DNA of 64,000 nucleotides. Origin: Bradyrhizobium lablabi. Lineage in GTDB: Bacteria > Pseudomonadota > Alphaproteobacteria > Rhizobiales > Xanthobacteraceae. Below are positions 53,010-61,775 of this stretch, in pieces. The notes beneath the pieces were generated by a model. The model was not told the DNA's origin and made no database searches. It worked only from the letters and a program-made list of their open reading frames with translations. The stretch spans positions 6,296,501-6,360,500 of the forward strand of contig NZ_LT670844.1 in assembly GCF_900141755.1 (NCBI RefSeq). The letters run 5' to 3'. The translations under genes were made by a program, and so were the position numbers. How positions within the stretch are numbered: the stretch's first letter is position 1; every line of letters begins with the position of its first letter.

Positions 53010-53130
53010 CACCACGTCCGTTCCGGGTCAAACTCGGCCCTCGGACCGCAACAGAGCTAGGTCCGTTCACCTCCTTATAGCGGACTTGCGGTGACAGAAC
53101 CGGCATGACCGGTTCGCGCCATGAGCGGAA
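53010..53130. repeat. dispersed repeat, copy C (diverged)
   Basis: Shares GGGTCAAA, CGGCCCT, AGCGGACTTGCGG and GACCGGTTCG with copies A and B, in the same order but with more substitutions and different spacing. Confidence 0.55.
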
Positions 53131-53316
53131 GTCGCGCTCATTCGACCGACGTCGTCGGCCGAAGTGACGGTCGCGCGACGCGAATAAAGCTGACGGTTTG
53201 GACCGGTCTTTCAGTCACATTGCCTAGTTACGTCTTAGCCGACGCCCCAGGCCAGCGCCAAAGCAGCATCCTGTCGGCTAATCCGAGTGCATTGAAGGGG
53301 TCAGAAACCGCGTTCG

Positions 53317-53739
53317 CTACGGCGCGACAGCGATATAATTAATGCTGGCCACGACAGCGGCAAGCTGGACCGCATTGCTCAGCATGCCGCCCCAATGCAG
53401 CCGTCGCAGCCGGCGCACGGCATCGGCATCGCCTGCATCCCTGTCACTGAGCCGGGCATCCATCTGCCGTAAGAACCAGCGGCGCGACGAGACCGCGAAA
53501 GCCGCGATCAAGCCAATGCCAATGGCCAAACCCAGACGACCAGTCACGGCAACGGCTATCGTCCCGATGACACCGGCAATGGCCACCGTCAGGAAATAGC
53601 CACTGAACATGGCGCGCAACAGAAGGGCGACAGCCGGGATGTCCAGCTTCACCAGCAGAAAGGCCGGCGCCGCCAGCAGGAAATAGATCATCGGAAGCAG
53701 CAGGATGATGGTGGCGAACAGGGCGACGTTATCTGGCAT
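53317..53739 (-). CDS. small multi-pass membrane protein
   Basis: 140 residues with four hydrophobic segments: LFATIILLLPMIYFLLAAPA, AMFSGYFLTVAIAGVIGTIA, LGLAIGIGLIAAFAV and, near the C-terminus, SNAVQLAAVVASINYIAVA. A cytoplasmic-looking basic/acidic loop lies in between (RRWFLRQMDARLSDRDAG). The ATG at 53739 is preceded by AAAGGGA and GGAGG. Family not recognised. It lies downstream of the TRAP operon on the same strand, with a 224 bp gap (53739 to 53963). Confidence 0.75.
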   Translation of the reverse strand: MPDNVALFATIILLLPMIYFLLAAPAFLLVKLDIPAVALLLRAMFSGYFLTVAIAGVIGTIAVAVTGRLGLAIGIGLIAAFAVSSRRWFLRQMDARLSDRDAGDADAVRRLRRLHWGGMLSNAVQLAAVVASINYIAVAP

Positions 53740-53962
53740 CCTCCGAAATCCCTTTCTCTCCCCAGCCGGGCAGGGGTTTTCCGGCAGCATTCAATATCGC
53801 CTCGACCTATCACCGACACCATTGGGCTTTGGTCGGATGCGATATTGAACTGCTCACACGAGGTTTGTTCAAGACAAAATGACCGCTTCGGATCATTCGC
53901 GTCGATCTCCCCACTTCCGCGAAATGTCCGGTCATCGGCCAATCTCGGACCTGCCCAACAGC

Positions 53963-55252
53963 TCACCGCAACACGTGCCGGGGAAGCCACAGCGATACCT
54001 CGGGGAGATAGGTGACGACCATCAGCACGAAAAACATCACCGCATAGAACGGCCAGATCTTGCGCATCACCTGTTCGATGGTGACCTTGCCGACCGCGCA
54101 GCCGACGAACAGGATTGCGCCTACCGGCGGGTGGCATAATCCGATGCCGAGATTGAGCAGCATGATCATGCCGAAATGAACCGGATCGACGCCGAAATTC
54201 TGCATCACCGGCAGAAGGATCGGCGTTGCGATCAGGATCGACGGCGCCATGTCGACGAGGGTGCCGAGCACCAGCAGCAGGATGTTGATCAGAAACAGGA
54301 TGACGTATTTGTTGCTGGATATCGACAGAAAGAATGCCGTCATCTTGGCCGGCATTTGCGTCAGCGCCATGATGTAACCGACGCTTGACGCGCATGCGAT
54401 CAGCGTCAGCACCATCGCGACGGTACGCAGTGTCCGGTGCAGCAACACCGGCAGGTCGCGCCAGCGGTAGTCGCGGTAGATGAACATCGTCACGAAAAAC
54501 GCCCAGATGCAGGCGACCGCGCCGGCCTCGATCGCGGTAAAGACGCCCCCTAAAATACCGCCGAGAATGATGACCAGCGTCACCATCCCCCAGGCCGCGT
54601 CGATCGTGATCTTGATAGCGTCTTTCGCCTGAACGCTCTGGCCGCGCGGATGCTTGTCGCGATAGGCGATGACGAGACAGAGGATGATCAACGAAAAGCC
54701 GAGCAGCAGCCCCGGAAACACCCCGGCCATGAACAGCGCGCTGATCGAGATGGTGCCGCCGGTTGCCAGCGAATACAACACCGCGTTGTGGCTCGGCGGC
54801 ACCAATAGCGCCTGAACCGAAGCGGTGATGGTCAGGTTGGTCGCGAACACGCGGGGGAACCCGGCCTTCTCCATTTGCGGGATCATCACCGAGCCGATCG
54901 CGGAGGTGTCTGCCACGGCTGAGCCCGAAATGCCGCTCAGGAACGTCGTCGCCAGCACGTTGACGATGGAAAGGCCGCCGCGCACGCGGGTAAATCCAAC
55001 CAGCACGTCGGCAAATGCCACGAGGCGACGCGCCATGCCGCCTTCCGCCATGATCGCGCCCGCCAGCACGAAAAACGGGATCGTCAGCATCGCCACCTTG
55101 CTGACGCCATCGGAGATTTTCAGCATCACCGCTTCCAGCGGAATACCGATCGACCACGCGCCCGCGATCGCGGCCATCGCCAGCGAATAAGCAATGGGCA
55201 TGCCGATCAGGAAGCAGATCAGCATGGTGGCAAGCAGAATGAAGATGTCCAT
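53963..55252 (-). CDS. dctM: TRAP transporter large permease DctM
   Basis: 429 residues with about 12-13 membrane segments. It shows the DctM family blocks ISGSAVADTSAIGSVMIP, VPPSHNAVLYSLATGG and NLGIGLCHPPVG. It is the ion-coupled transport subunit working with DctQ and the periplasmic receptor DctP. It lies 18 bp downstream of dctQ, which follows dctP. The substrate is likely a carboxylate, possibly a sugar acid. The last 32 codons exist as a remnant at 49114-49209. Confidence 0.93.
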   Translation of the reverse strand: MDIFILLATMLICFLIGMPIAYSLAMAAIAGAWSIGIPLEAVMLKISDGVSKVAMLTIPFFVLAGAIMAEGGMARRLVAFADVLVGFTRVRGGLSIVNVLATTFLSGISGSAVADTSAIGSVMIPQMEKAGFPRVFATNLTITASVQALLVPPSHNAVLYSLATGGTISISALFMAGVFPGLLLGFSLIILCLVIAYRDKHPRGQSVQAKDAIKITIDAAWGMVTLVIILGGILGGVFTAIEAGAVACIWAFFVTMFIYRDYRWRDLPVLLHRTLRTVAMVLTLIACASSVGYIMALTQMPAKMTAFFLSISSNKYVILFLINILLLVLGTLVDMAPSILIATPILLPVMQNFGVDPVHFGMIMLLNLGIGLCHPPVGAILFVGCAVGKVTIEQVMRKIWPFYAVMFFVLMVVTYLPEVSLWLPRHVLR

Positions 55253-55270
55253 CGATGGCTTCCTAGCGGA

Positions 55271-55786
55271 TCATTCGAACGGCGCGGTTTCGTGGCTTGA
55301 CGGCAGTGGATCCGGAGGGGCGCCCAGAAAAATGCGCTCGATGATGAAAAGCAAAAGGCAGACACCGCCGATCGGGATCGGCAAATAGGTGACGCCGACC
55401 GACAGGAACGGAAAATCCGCAATGGTGTTGTGCCAGGTCACTTCGACCAGCCGCTCGCCCCACACGATCATGAAGGTCGCGATCAGCGCCATCAGCAATT
55501 GCACGACAAGATCGAGCAGCCTGCGATATTTCGCCGGCAGCTGGTCGGCGAAGTAGGAGACGTTCATGTGCAGGTTGAGCCGGTATCCGGCCGCAGCCCC
55601 AATGAAGGTCAGCACGATGGTCAGCAGCACCGCCATCGGCTCGGGCCAGGACGCCGCGCTGTTGAGCACGTAGCGGGTGAACACCGCCCAGGGGATAATA
55701 GCCGAAATCAACACCAGCGCGGTGCAGCCGACGATGACACACAGAAGATAGAGGTAGTCCATCGTGCGGCGAAATAATCCGGCCAT
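55271..55786 (-). CDS. dctQ: TRAP transporter small permease DctQ
   Basis: 171 residues with four membrane helices: LYLLCVIVGCTALVLISAII, then WPEPMAVLLTIVLTFIGAAA (the conserved Trp-Pro-Glu region), LLDLVVQLLMALIATFMIVW and LPIPIGGVCLLLFIIERIFL. The ATG at 55786 has AAGGGA directly upstream; a TTG ten codons earlier is less likely. It bridges receptor and large permease in the same operon. Confidence 0.9.
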   Translation of the reverse strand: MAGLFRRTMDYLYLLCVIVGCTALVLISAIIPWAVFTRYVLNSAASWPEPMAVLLTIVLTFIGAAAGYRLNLHMNVSYFADQLPAKYRRLLDLVVQLLMALIATFMIVWGERLVEVTWHNTIADFPFLSVGVTYLPIPIGGVCLLLFIIERIFLGAPPDPLPSSHETAPFE

Positions 55787-55865
55787 TCCCTTGAGATTCC
55801 CGTTTTCCCAACCCAAAAAGGCGCTAGCGGTCCGCGCGACCCGCGCGGATCGCGTGAAACGTCGA

Positions 55866-56861
55866 TCAAATCGCCTGGATGCGCTTGATCATGTCCTGGT
55901 ATTTGGGGCCGTATTTGTCCCACACCGGCTTGACCGCATTCTGGAACGGCGCCTTGTCCGCAATTTCAACGATCTCGCAGCCCGCGGCCTTTGCCTTGTC
56001 CATCGCCTGCTGCTCGTATTTTTTCCAGAGCTCGCGCTCTTCCATCTGCGCCTCGCGGGCAAATTTCTGGATCAGGCCCTGATCGTCGGGCGAAAGCTGC
56101 GCCCAGGCCCGCTTCGAAAATACCAGCACTTCGGGAATGATCAGGTGTTCGGTGAGGGAGTAATATTTCGCCGCGGTATAATGGTTGCTGAAGACATAGC
56201 TCGGCGGGTTGTTCTCGGCGCCGTCGATGACGCCGGTCTGCAGCGCACTGAAGACCTGATCGTAGCCCATCGCGACGCCGTTGCCGCCAAGCGCGTTCAT
56301 CATGTCGACGAAGATCGGATTGCCGATGACGCGGAATTTCAGGCCTTTGACGTCCTCGATCGTCTTGATCGGCTTCTTGGTGTTGTAGAGGCTGCGCGCG
56401 CCGGAATCCATCCAGCACAGTGCGACCAGCCCGGCGTTGGGGCTGGCCGTGATCTTGTCGAGCAGCTCCTGACCGATCGGCCCATCCATCATCTTTTCGG
56501 CGTGTGTGGTGTTCTTGAACAGGAACGGCATGTTGACGACATTGATGTCATCGACGATCGGTCCCATCGCTCCGACGCTGACCCGCAACATCTGGATCGC
56601 GCCGATCTGGGTCTGCTCGATGGTCTCTTTCTCGCCGCCCAATTGCATCGACGGATACATCTGGATCGAAAGCCGTCCGTTGGTGGCTGCCTCGAGTTTT
56701 TTGCCCAAGTTCTCGGTCGCCGCCACGGTCGGATAACCGGGGGGCTGAACGTCGGATGCCTTGAACACTGATTTTGTCTGTGCGCGCAAAGGCGATAACG
56801 GCGCAAGCGTCGCCGCCGCCCCAAACCCAGCACCCAACTTCATAAAGTCGCGACGTCTCAT
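55866..56861 (-). CDS. dctP: TRAP transporter substrate-binding protein DctP
   Basis: 331 residues. The N-terminus MRRRDFMKLGAGFGAAATLA is a twin-arginine-like export signal. The DctP fold follows with EAATNGRLSIQMYPSMQLGG, RVIGNPIFVDMMNALGGNGV (the Arg that usually binds the ligand carboxylate) and DGAENNPPSYVFSNHY. Start preceded by GGGAGG. First gene of dctPQM, with the GntR regulator gene 80 bp upstream on the same strand. Sugar-acid or aromatic-acid ligands are typical; the exact one cannot be read off. Confidence 0.92.
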   Translation of the reverse strand: MRRRDFMKLGAGFGAAATLAPLSPLRAQTKSVFKASDVQPPGYPTVAATENLGKKLEAATNGRLSIQMYPSMQLGGEKETIEQTQIGAIQMLRVSVGAMGPIVDDINVVNMPFLFKNTTHAEKMMDGPIGQELLDKITASPNAGLVALCWMDSGARSLYNTKKPIKTIEDVKGLKFRVIGNPIFVDMMNALGGNGVAMGYDQVFSALQTGVIDGAENNPPSYVFSNHYTAAKYYSLTEHLIIPEVLVFSKRAWAQLSPDDQGLIQKFAREAQMEERELWKKYEQQAMDKAKAAGCEIVEIADKAPFQNAVKPVWDKYGPKYQDMIKRIQAI

Positions 56862-56941
56862 GAGAACCTCCCTGGAATGCGATTGATCTTGCGTCTTTTT
56901 TGCGCGGCTTCTTTTTCGCGGCCGCGTCTATTACTCTGCTT

Positions 56942-57685
56942 CTAACTTTGCTTGTCGAAGAATTCCGGATTGATGTTTTGCGTGGTGGAAATGTTGTCGA
57001 GAAGCCGATCGAGATGGAATTCCATCGCGCTTCTCGCAGCCACAAGATCGTGCCGCTCGATCGCGGCGAGGATGGCCTCATGCTCCTCGATCACGCGCGG
57101 GATCCGTCCTTGCTGCGGCAGAGTCAGCAGGCGATAGCGATCGACGTGCACCTTGACCTGAAGGATCAGCGTCCAGATGCCCGGATATCCCGCGACCTCG
57201 GCGATGGTCGCATGGAACATCTCATCGGCGCGATGGAATGTATCCTTGTCCTTGGCCGCGCTTGCCTCGCGCTGACGCTGCAGGATCGCATGCAGGCCGA
57301 GGATCTGGCTCGCCGTCGCGCGCTCCGCGGCCAGTTGCGCGGTGGTCGCCTCGAGCGCCTTGCGAATGATGATGGCTTCCGGCAGCGCCGCGATCGGAAT
57401 GCGCGAGACGAAGATGCCGGACTGCGGAAATATTTCCAGCAGGCCTTCATCCGACAATTTCAGGATGGCTTCGCGCACCGGCGTACGGCTCACGCCATAG
57501 GACAGCGCGATTTCGGCTTCCGAGATGACTTCGCCTGGAAGCCGCTGCAACGACACCAGCTCGGTGCGAAGATCCGAATAGATCTTTGACGCAGCCGTCG
57601 CCGCGCGCGGCCGGCCGTTGCGGCGATGCACGGCTGGTGCCGAACGTGCGGTGGCTTCGGCCTTTTTGGTCGCGCGTGGGGGCAT
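56942..57685 (-). CDS. GntR-family regulator, FCD domain
   Basis: 247 residues. A basic N-terminal tail (MPPRATKKAEATARSA) precedes the winged helix-turn-helix with ISEAEIALSYGVSRTPVREA, the GntR signature. The C-terminal helical FCD domain binds a carboxylate metabolite through a metal site (EMFHATIAEVAG, EEHEAILAAIERHD). The ATG at 57685 is chosen; a TTG at 57703 lies in the likely promoter. It lies upstream of dctPQM on the same strand and is its probable regulator. A palindrome at 57704-57723, just before its start, is a candidate operator. Confidence 0.9.
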   Translation of the reverse strand: MPPRATKKAEATARSAPAVHRRNGRPRAATAASKIYSDLRTELVSLQRLPGEVISEAEIALSYGVSRTPVREAILKLSDEGLLEIFPQSGIFVSRIPIAALPEAIIIRKALEATTAQLAAERATASQILGLHAILQRQREASAAKDKDTFHRADEMFHATIAEVAGYPGIWTLILQVKVHVDRYRLLTLPQQGRIPRVIEEHEAILAAIERHDLVAARSAMEFHLDRLLDNISTTQNINPEFFDKQS

Positions 57686-57703
57686 GCTTGCTCTCGAATG
57701 CAA

Positions 57704-57723
57704 TTGATATATTAGTATATGAA
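57704..57723. promoter_or_regulatory. candidate GntR operator
   Basis: TTGATATATTAGTATATGAA reads as a palindrome at 16 of 20 positions and is the only strongly AT-rich stretch in the region. It lies immediately upstream of the GntR start, consistent with autoregulation and control of the downstream TRAP operon. Confidence 0.55.
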
Positions 57724-57787
57724 CCGGCTATGGCAAAGATAAAATGGCCGGCGCGCCCGCTCAACTGCATGTTTCGCGGGTTGGTTG

Positions 57788-57880
57788 TCCGAAGTCGCGA
57801 CGGCGGTCGCGTATCTGCCCTCGGATGCGGCAAGCTATGTCAGCGGCAGCACTCTGTTTGTCGATGGCGGCTGGACGCCG
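57788..57880 (+). pseudogene. 3' remnant of a short-chain dehydrogenase gene
   Basis: The plus strand encodes [20 protein letters not shown] followed by [10 protein letters not shown], the hallmark C-terminus of SDR enzymes. There is no catalytic Tyr/Lys region or coenzyme fold upstream; the preceding 60 bp are the GntR promoter area. The frame runs on without homology to 58027. The rest of 57686-58085 shows no intact gene. Confidence 0.8.
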
Positions 57881-58085
57881 TTGAGCGGCCGCCGACGGGA
57901 CTCACGCAGGTGGCGAGATAGAGACACGAAGACGGCTAAACGTCGAATGACGCGCGATGGAAGACGATTGCTGGAGCATCCAGGCTCTGCGAGGTGTGAA
58001 CAGGTTGTCGGCCTCCGACGCGCGTAAAAAAGATTTTAATGGTGACGGTGCGGTTGTCTCTTATCTATAGGACAAGGAGAAAACC

Positions 58086-58352
58086 ATGAAACTTACAACA
58101 ATAGCGCTGGCAACAGCCTTCACTCTGACAAGCACGTTTGCGCTCGCGCAAGCTCCGGGATTGGGTGGGTACGGAACCGTCACGGCTCCCTCGATAGGTT
58201 CGTACCAGGGTACGGTAGGCACGACAAACGTAGTTCCGACGTGGAGAAACACTGGCCCTGCAGCGCCTCTGCCCAGCGCCCCTACCGCCGGCAACAATTT
58301 TGCACGTTCCGGTAACGCGTTTGCGCGTCGGATGTCCGGGCTTCGCAGGTAA
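58086..58352 (+). CDS. small secreted protein of unknown function
   Basis: 88 residues with a clear signal peptide (MKLTTIALATAFTLTSTFAL, cut after ALA) and AAGGAG before the ATG. The mature part is Gly/Thr/Pro-rich (GLGGYGTVTAPSIGSYQGTV) with a basic end (ARRMSGLRR), low in complexity and without Cys. No family recognised. It stands alone, converging with the ModA-like gene 79 bp away. Confidence 0.7.
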   Translation: MKLTTIALATAFTLTSTFALAQAPGLGGYGTVTAPSIGSYQGTVGTTNVVPTWRNTGPAAPLPSAPTAGNNFARSGNAFARRMSGLRR

Positions 58353-58431
58353 AAGAAAACCCGCATTTGCTCTCTCGGGAGCTTCGCTCGGTCACCGCAA
58401 TGTAGCCGGTCAGTTCGCTGGTCGGGAGGGG

Positions 58432-59145
58432 TTAGAGTATTTTCGACCCGCTGATAAAACCTGCACGTTCGCGCCGCTTGCGCTGGCCGTCGCCGATCAG
58501 CAAATCGATCAGCAGCTGAGCCTCTTTCGCGTGGGCGGCCCGCGTCGCCACGGCCGCCGTGTACATGGTCGACAGTTCGCATCCCTTCGGCAGCGATCCC
58601 GACAACATCACGCCCGGCGTGCTGATGATCTCGGTCGATTGTGTACAGCCGATTGGCCTCTTGGCATCGGAGGCCGCCAAATGCCGCATCGCGGTCGCGC
58701 CGTTCGGATAGATTCTTAGGCGGGCCGCGACCTCATCGGCGATCCCAAGCTGCTCAAGCACTTTTGCGACGTGAATTCCGGCCGTCGACGCCTTGGTGTC
58801 GGGAACGAAGATCGCGTCCGCGGCGAGGAAGGCGGCGCGCAGCGCTGACGCATCGGCTGCCACGACTTGCGGATCGCCGGCGCGGACCGCGAGCGCGGTC
58901 TCGACCAGCCCGATGTCCGCTATCGATGCGCGCGTGACGAGATTCTCGCTCGCCAGATCGGCGATGATTTTCGCGGTCAGGATGATGATGTCCGCGGCCG
59001 CGCCTTTGCGCAATTTGTCGGCCATGGCGCCGACCGCGCCGAATTCTCCTGATATCTCGAAGCCGGTCTTCTCCTTGAAGTCAGGTGCGAGACTGGCCAC
59101 AAGCCCCTGGGCCGCGCCGCCGCTGAGAATGTTCAAATTCGTCAT
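58432..59145 (-). CDS. ModA-like (type 2) substrate-binding-fold protein lacking a signal peptide
   Basis: 237 residues. ATG at 59145 overlaps the stop of the molybdenum hydroxylase gene (ATGA). The sequence begins directly with the folded domain (MTNLNILSGGAAQGLVASLA) and continues DKLRKGAAADIIILTA and STEIISTPGVMLSGSLPKGC, the layout of molybdate/tungstate-type binding proteins. No export signal is present, so it should be cytosolic unless a different start is used, and none is visible. Coupling to a Mo enzyme suggests a role in handling molybdate, cofactor or substrate inside the cell. That is inference; a decayed receptor is the alternative. Confidence 0.75.
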   Translation of the reverse strand: MTNLNILSGGAAQGLVASLAPDFKEKTGFEISGEFGAVGAMADKLRKGAAADIIILTAKIIADLASENLVTRASIADIGLVETALAVRAGDPQVVAADASALRAAFLAADAIFVPDTKASTAGIHVAKVLEQLGIADEVAARLRIYPNGATAMRHLAASDAKRPIGCTQSTEIISTPGVMLSGSLPKGCELSTMYTAAVATRAAHAKEAQLLIDLLIGDGQRKRRERAGFISGSKIL

Positions 59146-61283
59146 GAGGTCAATTCCATCGCCGCGATCAGACTGTCGCGCGTGATCGGGAGATTCCGCA
59201 CGCGCACACCGAGTGCATCGAACACAGCGTTGGCAATCGCCGCGGTGACCGGGCCGTGGGCGGCTTCGCCCGCGCCGAGCGGTTCGCTCTCGGGCCGCTG
59301 GATCAATTCGATCTGCACCTGCGGCACCTCGCTGAAGCGAAGGATCGGATAATCGGTCCATGAGTTGCTGGTAATGCGTTCCCTGTCGAAGCGAACCTGT
59401 TCTTTCAAGACCCAGCTGGTGGCCTGGATCGCGCCGCCTTCGATCTGATTAATGACGCCGTCGGGATTGATGGCCTCGCCGACATCGACCGCGATCGTCA
59501 ACCGTTTGACGCTGACATCCTCGGCGCCCTCGATTTCGGCCACGACAGCGCAATAGGCGCCGGTGTTCTTGTAACGCGCGAAGCCGAGGCCGTGGCCGAT
59601 GCCGGCTCGTTTGTCCGGCTTCCAGTTCGCGCGCCTGGCGGCCAGGCGGATCACGTCCTTCGCCCGCTCATCCCTCAAGTGACGCAGCCGGAAGGCGACC
59701 GGATCCTCGCCGCGTTCGGTCGCCAGCTCATCGAGAAAGGATTCGATGGCAAAGACGTTGCCTTGTGCGCCCAAAGTCCGCAGCGCGGAGGTGCGGACCG
59801 GCATGGTCAGCAGGCGATGGCATTCGATCTGCCACGACGGGAAGTCATACAGCGGTACCGAGTTGCGATCGGCGCCGCCGCCATTGGCCTGCGCCGGGTT
59901 GGTCGAGATCATGCGCGGAAACGGATTGGCCAGTTCGGTCGCCGCAAGCAAGGCCGGCTGCGCCGCGCGCCCCGGCCGCGCGGTGTGGCCGTTGCCCCAG
60001 ATGCTGTGCCGCCAACCGACGATATCGCCTTGCGCATCGAGATCGGCCTCGATCTCGATCGCCATCGCCGCGCCGAACGGCGCATGCGACATCTCGTCCG
60101 CCCGGGACCATTGCACGCGGACCGGCCGGCCACCGGCCGCTTTTGCCAAAAGAACCGCGTCGAGCGCGACGTCGTCGGCGGCGTTATGGCCGTAGCAGCC
60201 GGCGCCTTCCATATGTTCCACCGTGATGCTCTCGAGCGGCAATTTGAGCACCAGCGCGAGGTCGGCGCGGAGAAAATAGACCCCCTGGCTGTGGGTCCAG
60301 ACGCGGACGCGATCCCCGCTCCACTGCGCCATCGCGCAGGACGGCGCGATCGAGGCATGCGCGAGATAGGGGCGAGTATATTGCCGCCGGATCGTGCGGC
60401 TCTTTTCGGCTGGCGCGGCAGCCGTTCTCGTGTCGATGATGGTCGACTCGGCCGGCTGGGATTTTAGCCATTCCGCAAGCCCGGACTGATCGGGCAGCGT
60501 TTCACCCGGTGACCACACCGCGCCCTTGCGCAGCGCCTTCAATGCGGCTTCCGCACCATCCTCGGTTTCGCTGACAACACCGGCAAAATTTCCGTCGCGC
60601 ACGATCGCGACTAGGCCGGCGACGGCGCGCGTGCCTTCCGCATTCATCGCGGTGAGTTTGGCGGCGGACATCTCCGATCGCAGCACGCGGCCATGCAACA
60701 TCCCCGGCAGCGCCTGGTCGTGAATGAAGCGCGGATGCGCAAAAACCTTGTCGGGAATGTCCAGTCGCTGAACCGAACTTCCGGCCAGCGTCCGTTGCGC
60801 GGATGATTTTGGTGTCGCACCGGGCGTTGCCTCGCGGTCGAGCGAGATTTCGTCGGCGAGTTCCCAAAAACTCGTCCGCACATTGCCCGGACCCGAGATG
60901 GTGCCGTCGCTGATCTCAAGCGCGCCGCTATCGACGCCGAGGCGATCGGAGGCGGCGGCGAGAAAGATTTGCCGGATTTCGGCGCAGGCGTGGCGGATCG
61001 CGCGGCCCGATTGCTGCACCGAAAGGCTGCCTGAGGTGACGCCCTCGTTGGGACTTGCAGCCGTCGACGCGCGGATCATCTGCACGCGGCCGATATCGAC
61101 ATCGAGTTCGTCGGCGGCGATCTGGGCGAGCGCCGTCACGATGCCCTGGCCGATCTCCACCTTTCCCGGCGAAACCGTCACGCGCCCGTCAGAGGAGAAA
61201 CGGACCCATGACGACAGCACAGGGTTGGCCGCAAGGCTGACCGGCAATTTCGCCGCGGGCGGGGAGGGCGCAGGGCTAGTCAT
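59142..61283 (-). CDS. molybdopterin-binding large subunit of an aldehyde/N-heterocycle dehydrogenase (IorB-like)
   Basis: 713 residues of the xanthine dehydrogenase superfamily. It has SPGKVEIGQGIVTALAQIAA near residue 38, EHMEGAGCYGHNAADDVALD near 355, and GAGEAAHGPVTAAIANAV with the catalytic Glu673. The single-chain layout with an internal repeated domain matches isoquinoline 1-oxidoreductase and nicotinate dehydrogenase large subunits, and it is a little shorter than IorB. It forms an operon with the 2Fe-2S subunit upstream (4 bp overlap) and the ModA-like gene downstream. Hydroxylation next to the nitrogen of a heteroaromatic ring, or aldehyde oxidation, is the expected chemistry. Confidence 0.85.
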   Translation of the reverse strand: MTSPAPSPPAAKLPVSLAANPVLSSWVRFSSDGRVTVSPGKVEIGQGIVTALAQIAADELDVDIGRVQMIRASTAASPNEGVTSGSLSVQQSGRAIRHACAEIRQIFLAAASDRLGVDSGALEISDGTISGPGNVRTSFWELADEISLDREATPGATPKSSAQRTLAGSSVQRLDIPDKVFAHPRFIHDQALPGMLHGRVLRSEMSAAKLTAMNAEGTRAVAGLVAIVRDGNFAGVVSETEDGAEAALKALRKGAVWSPGETLPDQSGLAEWLKSQPAESTIIDTRTAAAPAEKSRTIRRQYTRPYLAHASIAPSCAMAQWSGDRVRVWTHSQGVYFLRADLALVLKLPLESITVEHMEGAGCYGHNAADDVALDAVLLAKAAGGRPVRVQWSRADEMSHAPFGAAMAIEIEADLDAQGDIVGWRHSIWGNGHTARPGRAAQPALLAATELANPFPRMISTNPAQANGGGADRNSVPLYDFPSWQIECHRLLTMPVRTSALRTLGAQGNVFAIESFLDELATERGEDPVAFRLRHLRDERAKDVIRLAARRANWKPDKRAGIGHGLGFARYKNTGAYCAVVAEIEGAEDVSVKRLTIAVDVGEAINPDGVINQIEGGAIQATSWVLKEQVRFDRERITSNSWTDYPILRFSEVPQVQIELIQRPESEPLGAGEAAHGPVTAAIANAVFDALGVRVRNLPITRDSLIAAMELTS

Positions 61284-61750
61284 GGGGCCGCCATCTCGGC
61301 CGCGGCGCGCAGCACCGCCCGCACCATCCGGTTATGCGAGCCGCAACGGCAAAGATTGCGATCGAGCGCGCCCCTCACATCCGCCTCGGACGGTTTTGGG
61401 TTTTGCTTCAACAGCGCCGCCGCGCTGATCAGGATGCCGGGAACGCAATAGCCGCATTGCAACGCCTGTTCGGCGATGAAGGCGCGCTGCAGCGGATGCG
61501 GCTTTTGCGGGGTGCCCAATCCCTCGATGGTGGTGATGTCCTTGTCCGCGACGGACCACAGCGGCGTGTCGCAGGCGGCGACCGCGTGGTCGCCGACGAT
61601 GACGTTGCAGGCGCCGCATTCATTGGCGCCGCAGCCGAAATGCGCACCGGTCATGCGAAGCGGCCCGCGCAGGGTGGCGAGCAGCGAATTATCGGGATCG
61701 GCGTCGATTTCGGTCTCGACGCCATTGAGGCGAAATCGAATGCGCGGCAT
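61280..61750 (-). CDS. 2Fe-2S small subunit of the molybdenum hydroxylase (IorA-like)
   Basis: 156 residues with both iron-sulfur clusters of the family. The plant-ferredoxin-like domain has Cys40, Cys45, Cys48 and Cys60 (GCGANECGAC). The helical domain has Cys99, Cys102, Cys134 and Cys136 (CGYC, LCRCG). It passes electrons from the molybdenum subunit to an acceptor; there is no FAD subunit in the operon, so a membrane cytochrome or other acceptor is likely, as in IorAB. The start is 26 bp after the Bug-type receptor stop (61776), possibly one operon. Confidence 0.9.
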   Translation of the reverse strand: MPRIRFRLNGVETEIDADPDNSLLATLRGPLRMTGAHFGCGANECGACNVIVGDHAVAACDTPLWSVADKDITTIEGLGTPQKPHPLQRAFIAEQALQCGYCVPGILISAAALLKQNPKPSEADVRGALDRNLCRCGSHNRMVRAVLRAAAEMAAP

Positions 61751-61775
61751 CGAAAAGGAAACCTGTCGTTTGACC

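Larger units (their letters stand above)
52661..53316. other. 656 bp gene-poor region with repeats
   Basis: No gene can be supported on either strand; open frames lack start signals. It carries the inverted repeat at 52692-52712, CAGGGAA-containing arms between 52798 and 52925 and a diverged copy (C) of the dispersed repeat. AT content is higher than in neighbouring genes. It looks like decayed mobile or accessory DNA. Confidence 0.65.

Noticed and set aside
52692..53060. 122-codon plus-strand frame after the amino-acid receptor
   Set aside because: Composition is like the surrounding repeats, there is no start signal, and it spans inverted repeats.
57785..58027. 80-codon plus-strand frame as a gene
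   Set aside because: Only the SDR C-terminal signature is homologous and the start lies within promoter DNA; called a remnant.
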